From contig CBDESM010000003.1 in the NCBI GenBank assembly GCA_965242485.1, positions 1,054,001 to 1,118,000 of the forward strand: DNA of 64,000 nucleotides, given 5' to 3'. Under the pieces are notes generated by a model. It ran no database searches, was not told where the DNA came from, and worked only from the letters and a program-made list of their open reading frames with translations. Below, one piece after another: positions 24,836 through 34,200 of the stretch. The position numbers were made by a program, and so were the translations under genes. Positions within the stretch are counted from its first letter, which is position 1, and each line of letters opens with the position of its first letter. The DNA is from CBDESM01 sp965242485. Lineage in GTDB: Bacteria > Chloroflexota > Dehalococcoidia > Bin125.

Positions 24836-25765
24836 TCAGCTCCAGCCGGCGGGATCGAGTCGGGCCAGGCCCAGCCCGCGCTCGCCCTCGACCGAGTAGA
24901 TCAGGTAGGCCCGCCCGTCCTCCTCGAAGACGCCGGGGTCGCGCAGCTGGTTGACGGGGACGGGGATGAAGCCGCGGATCGACGGCTCGAGCGGCAGCCC
25001 GGCGCCCTCCCACGGCTCTTCCGGGCGCAGCAGCTCGCGTTCTTCGCCGGCCCGCCAGCCGCGCCAATCGCCCTCCATCGGGATCGGCGTCAGCAGCAGC
25101 CGCTCGGGCGCGTCGCCGACGCGCGTCCAGATCACCCAGAGCGTGCCGTCGCGGACGAGCAGGGCGCAGTGGCGCGTGTCGTCGCCGAACAGCTGCGGGC
25201 CGCGCTCGAACGCGCCGAGGCCGTCGGCCGAGCGGTAGAGCACGCCCGGCATCGCCATTCCGTACCAGGCGTCCAGCCCCGTCGCCGCCGGCGGCAGCAT
25301 CCGCAGGTAGGGGTTGGCGAGGATCTCCTCCCGCGCCTCGAAGCGCAGCCCGTCGCTCGAAACGGCGACCCGCGTCACCTGCGGGCCGTCCGGCATCTGG
25401 CCGTGGTAGTACATCCGCACTTCCCGCGCGGCCTCGTCGACGTGGACGTCGGGCGAGGCGACGTGCGGGTAGCGGTGATCGGGCACCTCGGCGAACGTGG
25501 TCGGGAAGTGCGACTGCGCGACGTCCAGCGCGCCCGGCTCGTGCATCCGCCAGGGCCCGCAGAGCTCGTCGGCCGCGGCCAGGCGGATGTAGGTGCCCTT
25601 GTGGTCGGCGAAGTAGAGGTAGTAGCGCCCGAGCGGCGCGTCGAGCCAGGAGGGCGCGCGCACCAGCGAGGGCCCGTTGATGTTGCCGCCCATGCGCCCG
25701 TCCATGTCCGGCACGATGATCGGGCCGTCGCAGAGCCGCTGCACGGCCGCGTTCGAGCTGCTCAT
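24836..25765 (-). CDS. Five-bladed beta-propeller protein, GH43/GH130-like
   Basis: A 309-residue protein with propeller-like repeats: NGPSLVRAPSW..RYYLYFADHKG, then SPDVHVDEAAREVRMYYHG, then DTRHCALLVRDGTLWVIWT and finally RDPGVFEEDGRAYLIYSVEGE. The recurring D-P-x-(V/L) plus YLYF/LIYS strands match glycoside hydrolase families 43, 62 and 130. Acid residues are present, but I cannot assign a catalytic triad confidently. No signal peptide is visible, so it is probably cytoplasmic. It precedes the heme block by 1 bp, an unexplained pairing. Confidence 0.65.
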   Translation of the reverse strand: MSSSNAAVQRLCDGPIIVPDMDGRMGGNINGPSLVRAPSWLDAPLGRYYLYFADHKGTYIRLAAADELCGPWRMHEPGALDVAQSHFPTTFAEVPDHRYPHVASPDVHVDEAAREVRMYYHGQMPDGPQVTRVAVSSDGLRFEAREEILANPYLRMLPPAATGLDAWYGMAMPGVLYRSADGLGAFERGPQLFGDDTRHCALLVRDGTLWVIWTRVGDAPERLLLTPIPMEGDWRGWRAGEERELLRPEEPWEGAGLPLEPSIRGFIPVPVNQLRDPGVFEEDGRAYLIYSVEGERGLGLARLDPAGWS

Positions 25766-25830
25766 CCCGCGCTCCCGTCCCGGGCGCGTCCCGCCGAAGC
25801 GCCCGACCCTGCGATAGTAGGGATTGCGCC

Positions 25831-26448
25831 ATGTCCATCCACGCCGGGCCCCTCCGCGAAATCATCGAGACCGTCATCCTGGGCCTGGTCGTCTTCCTGC
25901 TGGCGCGCGAGGCGGTGCAGAATTTCCAAGTCGAGGGCCGCTCGATGGAGCCGACGCTGGAGACCTCGGAGCTGGTGCTGGTCAACAAATTCGCCTACTG
26001 GGACATCAATCTCGGCCCGTTCGACGCGCTGATCCCGGGCCGCTCGAACGGCGACCTGCTCGGCGACGGCCCCGAACGCGGCACCGTCGTCATCTTCCGG
26101 CCGCCGTATGAAGCGGAGAACGACTTCGTCAAGCGCGTGATCGGGCTGCCCGGCGACTTGGTCGAGGTCGCCGGCGGCCGCGTCCTCGTCAACGGCGCCG
26201 AGCTGATCGAGGACCGCTACATCAGCGCGCCGCCCGGATACCAGTGGGGGCCGGCGACGATTCCGCCGGACCACTACTTCGTGCTCGGCGACAACCGCAA
26301 CAGCAGCCAAGATTCGCACGTGTTCGGCCCGATTCACCGCGAGCGCATCGTCGGCGAGGTGATCTTCCGCTGGTTCCCCTTCGGCAAGATCAGCGACGAG
26401 ATCAGCCTGCCCGTCCAATCCGCGGACGGCGCGCCGATCCCCGACTGA
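25831..26448 (+). CDS. lepB: Signal peptidase I
   Basis: A 205-residue membrane serine protease that removes signal peptides. One N-terminal membrane helix (ETVILGLVVFLLAREAV) precedes box B FQVEGRSMEPTL with the catalytic Ser. Box D is FVKRVIGLPGDLVEV with the general-base Lys, and box E is YFVLGDNRNSSQDSHVFGP (usual R is H). It is adjacent to pyrE (16 bp) on the same strand and would process exported proteins such as the one at 15758. Confidence 0.95.
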   Translation: MSIHAGPLREIIETVILGLVVFLLAREAVQNFQVEGRSMEPTLETSELVLVNKFAYWDINLGPFDALIPGRSNGDLLGDGPERGTVVIFRPPYEAENDFVKRVIGLPGDLVEVAGGRVLVNGAELIEDRYISAPPGYQWGPATIPPDHYFVLGDNRNSSQDSHVFGPIHRERIVGEVIFRWFPFGKISDEISLPVQSADGAPIPD

Positions 26449-26464
26449 ACGGAGCCCGTCCCGC

Positions 26465-27037
26465 ATGTCCGCCCGAGCCGACCTCGATTTGCTCAAGTCC
26501 TACGGCGCCGTGCTCGAGGGCCACTTCCAGTACGCCTCCGGCCGCCACGGCGGGCATTACGCGGAGAAGTTCCGCCTGCTCGAACAGCCGCGGGTCACCG
26601 CCGAGCTCTGCGGGCAAATCGCGGACTTCGCCCGCGGCCTGCCCGAAGCGCCGCAGGTCGTCGCCGGCCCGACCACCGGCGGGATCATCCTCGCCTGCGA
26701 AACGGCGCGGCAGCTCGACGGGCCCAAGGCGTTCTTCGCCGAATCGGCCGAAGCCGGCGGTCGGGAATTCAAGCGCGGCTTCGCGTTCGTGGCCGATCAG
26801 CCCGTGCTCGTCGTCGACGACGTGCTCACCACCGGCGGCTCGATCCGCGACACGCTCGACGCGGTGCGGGCGGCCGGCGGGCGGGCCATCGCCGTCGCTG
26901 TCCTGGTCGACCGCACCAACGGCGGCACCAGCTTCGGCGATCTTCCCTTCCACGCCTGCCTGACGCTGGAGATCCCCAGCTACGACGCGGCCAGCTGCCC
27001 GCACTGCAAGGCCGGCGAGCCGCTCACCGTCACCTGA
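26465..27037 (+). CDS. pyrE: Orotate phosphoribosyltransferase
   Basis: A 190-residue enzyme that makes orotidine 5'-phosphate from orotate and PRPP. GHFQYASGRHGGHYAEKF contains the substrate loop, VVAGPTTGGIILA follows, and the PRPP motif is VLVVDDVLTTGGS. The Cys-x-x-Cys near the end (CPHCKAGEPL) is seen in a subset of PyrE proteins. It is downstream of lepB, likely in one operon. Confidence 0.93.
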   Translation: MSARADLDLLKSYGAVLEGHFQYASGRHGGHYAEKFRLLEQPRVTAELCGQIADFARGLPEAPQVVAGPTTGGIILACETARQLDGPKAFFAESAEAGGREFKRGFAFVADQPVLVVDDVLTTGGSIRDTLDAVRAAGGRAIAVAVLVDRTNGGTSFGDLPFHACLTLEIPSYDAASCPHCKAGEPLTVT

Positions 27038-27059
27038 GCTGCCGGAGCGCCGGGCCGCC

Positions 27060-27668
27060 TCAGCCGAGCACGCCGAGGATGACCCCCGTCGCGACCGCGA
27101 GCCCGCCCAGCACCAGCCCCACGCCGATCAGGATCTGATTGCGCAGATCGATCTTGATCCGCGCCTCCATCGCCTCCCGCTCCGCTTTCGCCTCGCGCTC
27201 GATCCGCTCGCGCTCCATCTGCGCCGCTTTCCGCTCCGCCTTGGCTTCGGTTTCGATGCGGACCAGCTCCGAACGGAAGCGCTCCTGTTCGAGCCTGAAG
27301 TCTTGATGCTCGGTCGCGAGCTGCTTCACCGCCGCGGTGAGTTCGCCGACGTTCTCGGCCAGCTGATCCATCCGTGCGGTCAGCCGCAGCTGTCCTTCAG
27401 CCAGCTGGTCCATCCGCGCGGTCAGCCGCAGCTGTCCTTCGGCCAGCTGGTCCATCTGCGCGGTCAGCCGCTGCTGTCCTTCGGCTAGTTGGCCCAGCTG
27501 CTCCACGATCCGATCGAACCGCTCGTCCCGGGCGGCGAGTTGGCCATTCATCCGGTCGCGCTCGTCCGCGATCGACTGCTCGGCCAACGCGACGATCCGG
27601 AGCGCGGCCGCCTCGGCGACGCCGTGTTCGACCAATACCGTGCGCAGTTCCGCCGCTTGCAGCGCCAT
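27060..27668 (-). CDS. Coiled-coil protein with C-terminal membrane anchor
   Basis: A 202-residue protein. Residues ~1-40 are helical, then a long coiled coil contains three near-identical 14-residue repeats (RLTARMDQLAEGQL). A charged Glu/Arg/Lys helix follows and one C-terminal transmembrane segment (ILIGVGLVLGGLAVATGVIL). The shape resembles DUF1640/CCDC90-type proteins, but I would not assign it. The start ATG lies six bases after TAAGAT, so it is probably leaderless. It may be a membrane-tethered scaffold. Confidence 0.65.
   Translation of the reverse strand: MALQAAELRTVLVEHGVAEAAALRIVALAEQSIADERDRMNGQLAARDERFDRIVEQLGQLAEGQQRLTAQMDQLAEGQLRLTARMDQLAEGQLRLTARMDQLAENVGELTAAVKQLATEHQDFRLEQERFRSELVRIETEAKAERKAAQMERERIEREAKAEREAMEARIKIDLRNQILIGVGLVLGGLAVATGVILGVLG
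27361..27486 (-). repeat. Three tandem 42-bp repeats inside the coiled-coil gene
   Basis: Units at 27361-27402, 27403-27444 and 27445-27486 differ by only a few bases each. Each encodes exactly 14 residues, two heptads, so copy-number change would lengthen or shorten the coiled coil without shifting frame or heptad phase. Confidence 0.85.
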
Positions 27669-27712
27669 GCCCGAATCTTATCCCAATGGACGGGCGCACG
27701 AGGGCTGCGCGC

Positions 27713-30700
27713 TCAGTTGGTCAGGCGCAATTCGCGGTTCAGTTCCAGGCGCAGGAACCAGCGCCAGGTGGCCAGCACGCCGAGCAGCAGCACGCCGCCC
27801 AGCACCGCGAAGCTGATCCCCAGCACCAGCCAGTCCGTCTCGATCACGAACGGCGGCAGCACCGTCCGCCCCTCGTCGTCGATTTCCAGGTAGCCCAGCA
27901 GCAGCAGCGAGATGCGGTTGCCGAGCAGCACGCCCAGCGCCAGCCCCGCGCCGGCCACGATCGCGTACTCGAGCAGCAGCTGCAGCAGGATCGACCAGCG
28001 GCCCACGCCCATCGTGCGCAGCAGCGCCATCTCCAGCCGCCGCTGCCGCGCCGAGACCGCCATAGAGACCAGGAAGGCCAGCGCCAGCAGCACCGTGATC
28101 GCGATGAACGCGACCAGCAGGATGCCCGCTCCGCCGGCCGCCGTGAGCGGGTCCCGCCCGCTCTCGAACAGCTCCTCGCTCAGGTCGTCGACGTCGCCGA
28201 GCGAGTAGCGCGGCGCTTGCAGTTCTTCGATCGCGGCCGCGCGCAGCTCCGGGTCTTCGGAGAGGTCCAGCCAGACCTCGCGCGGGGCCGCGGCCGGCCG
28301 CAGGTTGGTCGCCGCCCGCAGGTGGTAGAGCGCGTCGTAATCGACGACCAGGAAGGGCCGCTCGTCGGGCCGCAGCGTGGGGAACAGCGGCACGATCGCC
28401 GCCACCCGCCCGGCCAGCTCCTGCGCGTCCAGCAGCAGCGTGAAGCGGTCGCCCTCCTCCAGCCGCTGCTGTTCCGCCAGCCCCTCGCTCATGATCACGG
28501 GCAGCTCGCAGCGCCCGCGCGGGCAGATCGACGGGTCCGCGTAGTACACGCCCCGCCGGCCCGGGCTCTGCCCGATCCCCGGCGTGAACGAGAGCACCCG
28601 CCCGCCACTCACGGCGTCCTCCGCTTCCGCGAACTCGAGTACGTCGTCCGCCGTCCGGCGCTGCAGGTTGAGCACCCAGCCGCCGTCCTCGAAATCTTCC
28701 ACCACCAGTTCACGGCCGTCGGGGTGGATCGCCGTGATCGCGTCCACCCGCACCTCGACCGGCTCCCCCACGAACACGCCGAACGGCTCGGAAAACTGGA
28801 TTCCGTGCAGCGTGAAGGGCGGCTGCCGCCCGCTGCCGACGACCTCGGCGGCGAAGTCGACGTCGATCGCGGTCCAGCCCGAGCCCGGCTCCGGCAGCGG
28901 CACTCCGCCCGCCGTCTCGAACAGCCCGGTTCCGTCGCGGATCCGCAGCCACAGCGTCTGATCGGCGTCGCCCGGCGCCACGTCGATCCATACCCGCAGC
29001 GTCCGCGTGTCCTCGGGGATGTTCACCCCGCGACCCGTCGGCGGCACGTCGATCGCCCCCAGCAGCTCGTCGTAGGAGCGCTCCGAGAAATCGCCGCGGA
29101 ACCACAGCATCTCCCGAGCGGTGGACGGGACCAGCCCCAGCAGGGTCGCGCTGACCGCGTCGCCGCGCGAGCGCCCGGCCGAGACGCCTTCGCGGTAGGC
29201 CGCCTCGATCCGCTCGATTCCTTCGACCGCGCCGAGCCGGTCCTGCACGCCGATCGGCGACGAGTACGCGCCCTCGTCCAGCTCCGCGCGCGCCTCGACC
29301 CCGGTCGCGTACTGGATCCGCTCGGCCAGGGAGCGATCCACCGTGCCCGACCAGGAGGCGGCGAAGGTGCCCAGCGCGGCGCCCAGCATCAGCAGGATCG
29401 TCAGCCGCGCCGAGGGGCCGATCGTCCGCGCGACGTAGCGCAGCGTGGCCGCGATCGGCAGCGGCGCGCGGTCGTACGAGACCCAGGCGGCGAAGCGGTA
29501 GGCCCAGGGCAGCAGCCGCATGATCACCAGCGCCGCCGCCAGCGCGAACAGGGCCGGCGTGCTCAGCAGCAGCGGATCGGCCGAGAGCCCGCCGACGCTG
29601 TTGCGCTCGAACACGGTCCCCCGCAGGTCGGCCTCGAAGATCAGCCCGGCCGCGACCAGCACCAGCGCCACGTCGAGGTAGTAGCGCTGCAGCGCGTTGA
29701 CCGTGGAGCCGGCCGCGCCCGCGGCCGACTTCAGCCGCTCGGCCAGCACCCGCGTGCGGCTCGCCGCCCAGAGCGGCGCGAGCATGAACGCGGCCGCCGC
29801 GATCGCCCCTCCCGCAGCCAGCAGGAACGAATCGGCCGTCAGCGTCGTCGCGATCGCGGCCCCGCCGGTCAGCCCGCTGAACACGCCCGTGTAGCCCAGC
29901 AGCGCGATCGCCCCGGCCGCGATGAACGGGCCCGCCGCCGCCGCGACCAGCGCCAAAGCCAGCCCCTCGATCGCCGTCGAGCCCAGCACCTGGCGCAGCG
30001 ACGCGCCCCGGCTGCGCAGCGCGAACAGCTCCTCGCGCCGCTGCGCCACCAGAATCCCCGACACGATCGTGACGTAGAACAGCGCGATCCCCACCACCTG
30101 CGCCAGCAGCAGCAGAATCGGCGCCCGCGTGAACGAGAGATCGCGCTCGAACGAGTCCAGCCGCGACTCGATCGGGCTGAACGACGCCGCGCCGACGCTG
30201 AGCAGGTCCTCCCGCAGCAGATCGAACGTCTCCTGCGCGTCCGCCAGGTTGGCGACGTTCAGCTGGTCCGTATCCAGCTCCGAGGTCCAGGTCTGCTGGA
30301 CCAGGTACCCGCTCAGCAGCTGCGGCAGCGCGGAGTCGAACGTCTGCTCGGCGATGATCAGCGGAACCTGCTGCTGCCTGGAGGAACTGATGAAGGTCGG
30401 CTGGGTCAGCCGCTGCGGCAGCCGCCGCCAGTACTCGCCGTCCCAGTCGTCGGGCCGGATCAGCCCGGCGACCCGTACCTCCAGCGTCCGCTCCACGAGC
30501 AGCGTCGGCGCGCAGGGCGGCCGCGGCGGGGGCGGCGGCCCGCCCGGCGGCGGATCGGGCTCGCGGTCGCACTCGTCGTAGCGATCCGCGATCGTGAACC
30601 GCGAGCCCGGCTCCAAGCCGTAGCCCTGCGCGACCGCGCTCGGCACCAGCGCCTCGACCGGTCCCCGCAGCCGCCCGGATGCGTCGAACTCGGGCGGCTG

Positions 30701-31135
30701 CGGCAGCCGGCCCTCTTCGATCTCGATCTGCTCCAGCGCCCCGTCCAGCGCCGCGAAGTAGGCCGTGCCGGGAGCCGTCGCCCGCGGGCGCTCGACTCCG
30801 TCCGCCAAGATCGGCGCCGTCTGGCGGTAGAGCCGCCGCCCCGTCTCCAGCTCGCCCCAGCGCCGCTTCAGGCTCTCGTCGATGAACCGATCCGTCGCCG
30901 CGCTGGTGGCGCTCGCCAGCACCCCGCTTGCGGAGACGATCAGCTGCCGCCGATCCTCGAGTTGGTTGCGCAGGGTCACGGTCAGCGACAGGTCGGAGAC
31001 GGCGCGCGTGTAGATCGAGGTCGAGGCCATCAGCACGGCCGAGACGAGGATGCCGGCGGCGATCACGAGCTGGATCCGCCAGCTGTCCCGCATCCGCCGC
31101 CAGACGATCCCCAGCACCGCCGCCGTGGTCTCCAT
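27713..31135 (-). CDS. Giant FtsX-family ABC transporter permease
   Basis: A 1140-residue integral membrane protein. An N-terminal helix (IQLVIAAGILVSAVLMAST) and a large periplasmic-type domain lead to a first FtsX block around 370-560 (LALRSRGASLRQVLG-like coupling motif). A second extracytoplasmic domain and a C-terminal FtsX block (LRTMGVGRWSILLQ, three helices) follow. This two-FtsX layout matches LolE/MacB-like DUF214 permeases of lipoprotein or complex lipid export. A proline-rich loop lies near residues 250-260. No cognate ATPase gene is adjacent. It is divergent from a paralogous permease at 31276, and METTAAVLGIVWRRM is the sensible start. Confidence 0.82.
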   Translation of the reverse strand: METTAAVLGIVWRRMRDSWRIQLVIAAGILVSAVLMASTSIYTRAVSDLSLTVTLRNQLEDRRQLIVSASGVLASATSAATDRFIDESLKRRWGELETGRRLYRQTAPILADGVERPRATAPGTAYFAALDGALEQIEIEEGRLPQPPEFDASGRLRGPVEALVPSAVAQGYGLEPGSRFTIADRYDECDREPDPPPGGPPPPPRPPCAPTLLVERTLEVRVAGLIRPDDWDGEYWRRLPQRLTQPTFISSSRQQQVPLIIAEQTFDSALPQLLSGYLVQQTWTSELDTDQLNVANLADAQETFDLLREDLLSVGAASFSPIESRLDSFERDLSFTRAPILLLLAQVVGIALFYVTIVSGILVAQRREELFALRSRGASLRQVLGSTAIEGLALALVAAAAGPFIAAGAIALLGYTGVFSGLTGGAAIATTLTADSFLLAAGGAIAAAAFMLAPLWAASRTRVLAERLKSAAGAAGSTVNALQRYYLDVALVLVAAGLIFEADLRGTVFERNSVGGLSADPLLLSTPALFALAAALVIMRLLPWAYRFAAWVSYDRAPLPIAATLRYVARTIGPSARLTILLMLGAALGTFAASWSGTVDRSLAERIQYATGVEARAELDEGAYSSPIGVQDRLGAVEGIERIEAAYREGVSAGRSRGDAVSATLLGLVPSTAREMLWFRGDFSERSYDELLGAIDVPPTGRGVNIPEDTRTLRVWIDVAPGDADQTLWLRIRDGTGLFETAGGVPLPEPGSGWTAIDVDFAAEVVGSGRQPPFTLHGIQFSEPFGVFVGEPVEVRVDAITAIHPDGRELVVEDFEDGGWVLNLQRRTADDVLEFAEAEDAVSGGRVLSFTPGIGQSPGRRGVYYADPSICPRGRCELPVIMSEGLAEQQRLEEGDRFTLLLDAQELAGRVAAIVPLFPTLRPDERPFLVVDYDALYHLRAATNLRPAAAPREVWLDLSEDPELRAAAIEELQAPRYSLGDVDDLSEELFESGRDPLTAAGGAGILLVAFIAITVLLALAFLVSMAVSARQRRLEMALLRTMGVGRWSILLQLLLEYAIVAGAGLALGVLLGNRISLLLLGYLEIDDEGRTVLPPFVIETDWLVLGISFAVLGGVLLLGVLATWRWFLRLELNRELRLTN

Positions 31136-31275
31136 CGGCCGCCCCAACCGTTCGCTTTCGAGACGTTCGCTTGCGCGCCGCGATGCCGCGCGCCGCCCGC
31201 CGGCGGCCCCCGCAATCGCTAGTAGCCTACGACCAGCCCCCGCCGCCACGCCCGCCCCGACGGAGCCGCTTCCGC

Positions 31276-34200
31276 GTGATCAGACGACGCGATCCCGCCG
31301 CCGACCCGGAACCGCCCGCCGCCCGCCGCGATCGCGCGCGCGGCCCCTTCGCGGCCTTCCAGGCGCTGCCCGCCGCCTTCCGCATCGCCCTCCGCAGGCT
31401 CGGCGGCAACAAGCGCCTCATGGCCGCCGTCGCCATCGGCGTCATCCTCGCCGTCGCCCTCATGTCCTCCACCTCCATCTACCGCGGCGCGCTCCGCGAA
31501 CTCGGCCTCCAGACCGACCTCTCCCGCGCCCAGGACCTCGATCTCGACCTCCGCGTCCTCAATTCCGCCCACCCGCTCGCCCGCGGCGCAGCCGACGATA
31601 CGTACGAGGTCATCGACCGCCGCTTCCGCTCCATCCGCCCCTACTTCGAATCCGTCAACCGCTCCCTCACTTCCGCCACCTTCTTCATGACCGAGACCGG
31701 CGGCGTCGTGCCCGAAGAGGACCCGCGCGACCGCGCGCGCGTGCTCTGGTTCGACGGCGTCGAGCAGCGCATCGACCTCGTCGCCGGCCGCATGCCCGAT
31801 CCCGCGCCCCCGGCCGATCCCGACGGCGACGCCCCCGTCATCGAAGTCGCGATCGGCTCCGCCGCCGCGGCCGCCGGCGGCTTCGAACTCGGCCAGCGCC
31901 GCCACATCCACGCCTCTTGGCGCGACGACGCCCGCCCGATCTCGATCGAAGTCGTCGGCATCATCGATCCGATCGACTATTCCGACCGCTGGTGGGCCGG
32001 CCGCGCCGACCACTTCATCGTCCCCGAAGCGCGCACGGACGCCTTCGCCTTCTTCGCCCCGAAAAATTCCATCGTCGAGGCCATGGCCGGCTTCCTGCCC
32101 GAGCTCCGCGCCCGCCTCCAGGTCCACGCCATCGTCGACCGCTCCGCCTTCGGCTTCGACGACGCCCCCCTCGCCGCCGCCCGCATCCGCCGCGCCATCT
32201 CCTCGATCACCCGCGAAGTCGAGCGCACCCGCATCGAAACCGAGATCGTCAACGTCCTCAACGACTTCCAGAACAAGGAATTCTTCTCCTCCGTCCCCCT
32301 GCTCGTCCTCACCCTCCAGATCGTCGGCATCGTCCTCTTCTATCTCGTCCTCGTCTCGACCATGGTCGTCGAGCGGCAGGGTCCGGAAGTCGCGCTGCTC
32401 AAGAGCCGCGGCGCCGGCCTGGGGCACATCCTCAGCATCTCCGCGCTGGAGGGCGTGATCCTCGTCGCGCTCGCCGTGGGCGTGGGCCCGCTGCTCGCCC
32501 GCGAGGCGATCGCGCTGCTCGGATTCGCGCCCGCCTTCGAGGGCATCACCGGCGGCTCGCGGCTCGCCGCCGAGCTGACCGGCGAGGCCTACATGTGGGC
32601 CGGGATCGGCGCGGCGCTCTCCTTCATCGCCGTCATGTGGCCCGCTTGGCGCTCCAACCGCGCCACCGTCGTCCGCTACGCCCGCGCCTCCTCGCGCCCG
32701 CAGGACCGCCCCGCCTTCCAGCGCTACTACCTCGACCTCGTCGTCGTCGGCATCGGCGCGCTGCTCTTCTTCCAGCTCCAGCAGTCCGGCTCGCTCGTCA
32801 CCGAAGACCTCTTCGGCGGGCTCGACCAGGATCCGCTCCTGCTGATCGCCCCCGCCGTCTTCGTCGTCACCGTCGCCGTGCTCTTCCTGCGCCTCTTCCC
32901 GCTGCTCCTGCGCGGCGTCGCCTGGATCACCGGCCGGCTCGGCGGCGCATCCCTGCAGATCGCGCTCTGGCACCTCACCCGCGCCCCGCTCCAGCCCGGC
33001 CGCCTCGCCCTGCTCCTGATCATGGCCACCAGCCTCGGCATGTTCGGCGGCACTTTCGGCGCAACCCTCTCCCGCTCCTTCGACGACCGCGCCTCCTACG
33101 AGGCCGGCGCGCCGATCCGCCTCGCCGACATCCGCGCCTCCGGCGCATCCGCCGAAATGCTCCGCGACGACGTCCGCGGCCTCCCCGGCGTCGCCGCGGC
33201 CGCCCCCGTCGCGCGCGCCAACGCCAGCAGCTCGCGCGGCCAGTTCAATGTCCTCCACGCCGCCGTCCTCGCCGTCGACCCGGATGAGTTCGGCGGCGCG
33301 CTCTGGTACCGCCGCGACTTCGCCGAGCAGGACATCGACTCGCTCTTCCAGCGCATCCAGCCGCCCGACTTCGAAATCCCCGAGATCGTCATCCCCGCGG
33401 AAGCGACCCGCGTCGGCCTCTGGTTCCACATCCCCGAGGGCCGCAGCACGCTCAGCCCCTCCATCCGCGTCGAAGACGGGCTCGGGCGCTTCCGCGACGT
33501 CGAATTGCAGGGCATGCCGCCCGGTTCCGGCTTCGCCAGCGTCGCCCCGCGCGAAGGCGGCTGGCGCTTCCTGCGCGGAGAGCTCAGCGCCGGCTCCGAG
33601 CCCGGCGCCGGGCCCTGGCGCATCCACGCGATCTCCCTCCGCCCCGCCGGCTCGCTCCAGTGGCGCGGCGCCGTCGTCTACGACCAGCTCTCCTACAGCG
33701 TCAGCGGCGAGCAGCCCGGCGAGCTGCACGAGCTCGTCCCCTACCTCAGCCCCGTCGTCGAGGACCCGGCCGCTGAGCCGCTCGGTTTCACCGACGGCGT
33801 CGTGATCGAGGACTTCGAGACCGCCGGCCGCTGGCACGTCTTCACCGAAAGCCGCCGAGCGCCGCTGCCCGACTCCGCCCGCCTCTCGCCGGTCCGCTCC
33901 ATCGATGGCGGCCGCGCCCTCAGCTACCGCTGGACCCAGCGCCTCGGCTCCGCCCCGCGCGGCGTCCGCCTGGCCGGGCCCGAAGACCCCATCCCCGTCC
34001 TCGCCAGCGCCTCCTATCTCGTCGAGGCCGGCCTCCAAGTCGGCGACGAAGCCTCCATCTCCACCGCCAGCACCTTCCTCCCGATCCGCATCGCCGGCGC
34101 CTTCGACCTCTTCCCCAGCTGGTACCCCGCCGGCGGCCGCGCCCTGATCGTCGCCGACCGCGACTACCTCTTCTACCGCGTCAACCGCAACCCTTCCTCG

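Noticed and set aside
27374..31222. 1282-codon plus-strand frame opposite the first FtsX gene
   Set aside because: Arg/Gln/Pro-rich and without any motif, while the minus-strand frame encodes membrane helices and FtsX blocks.
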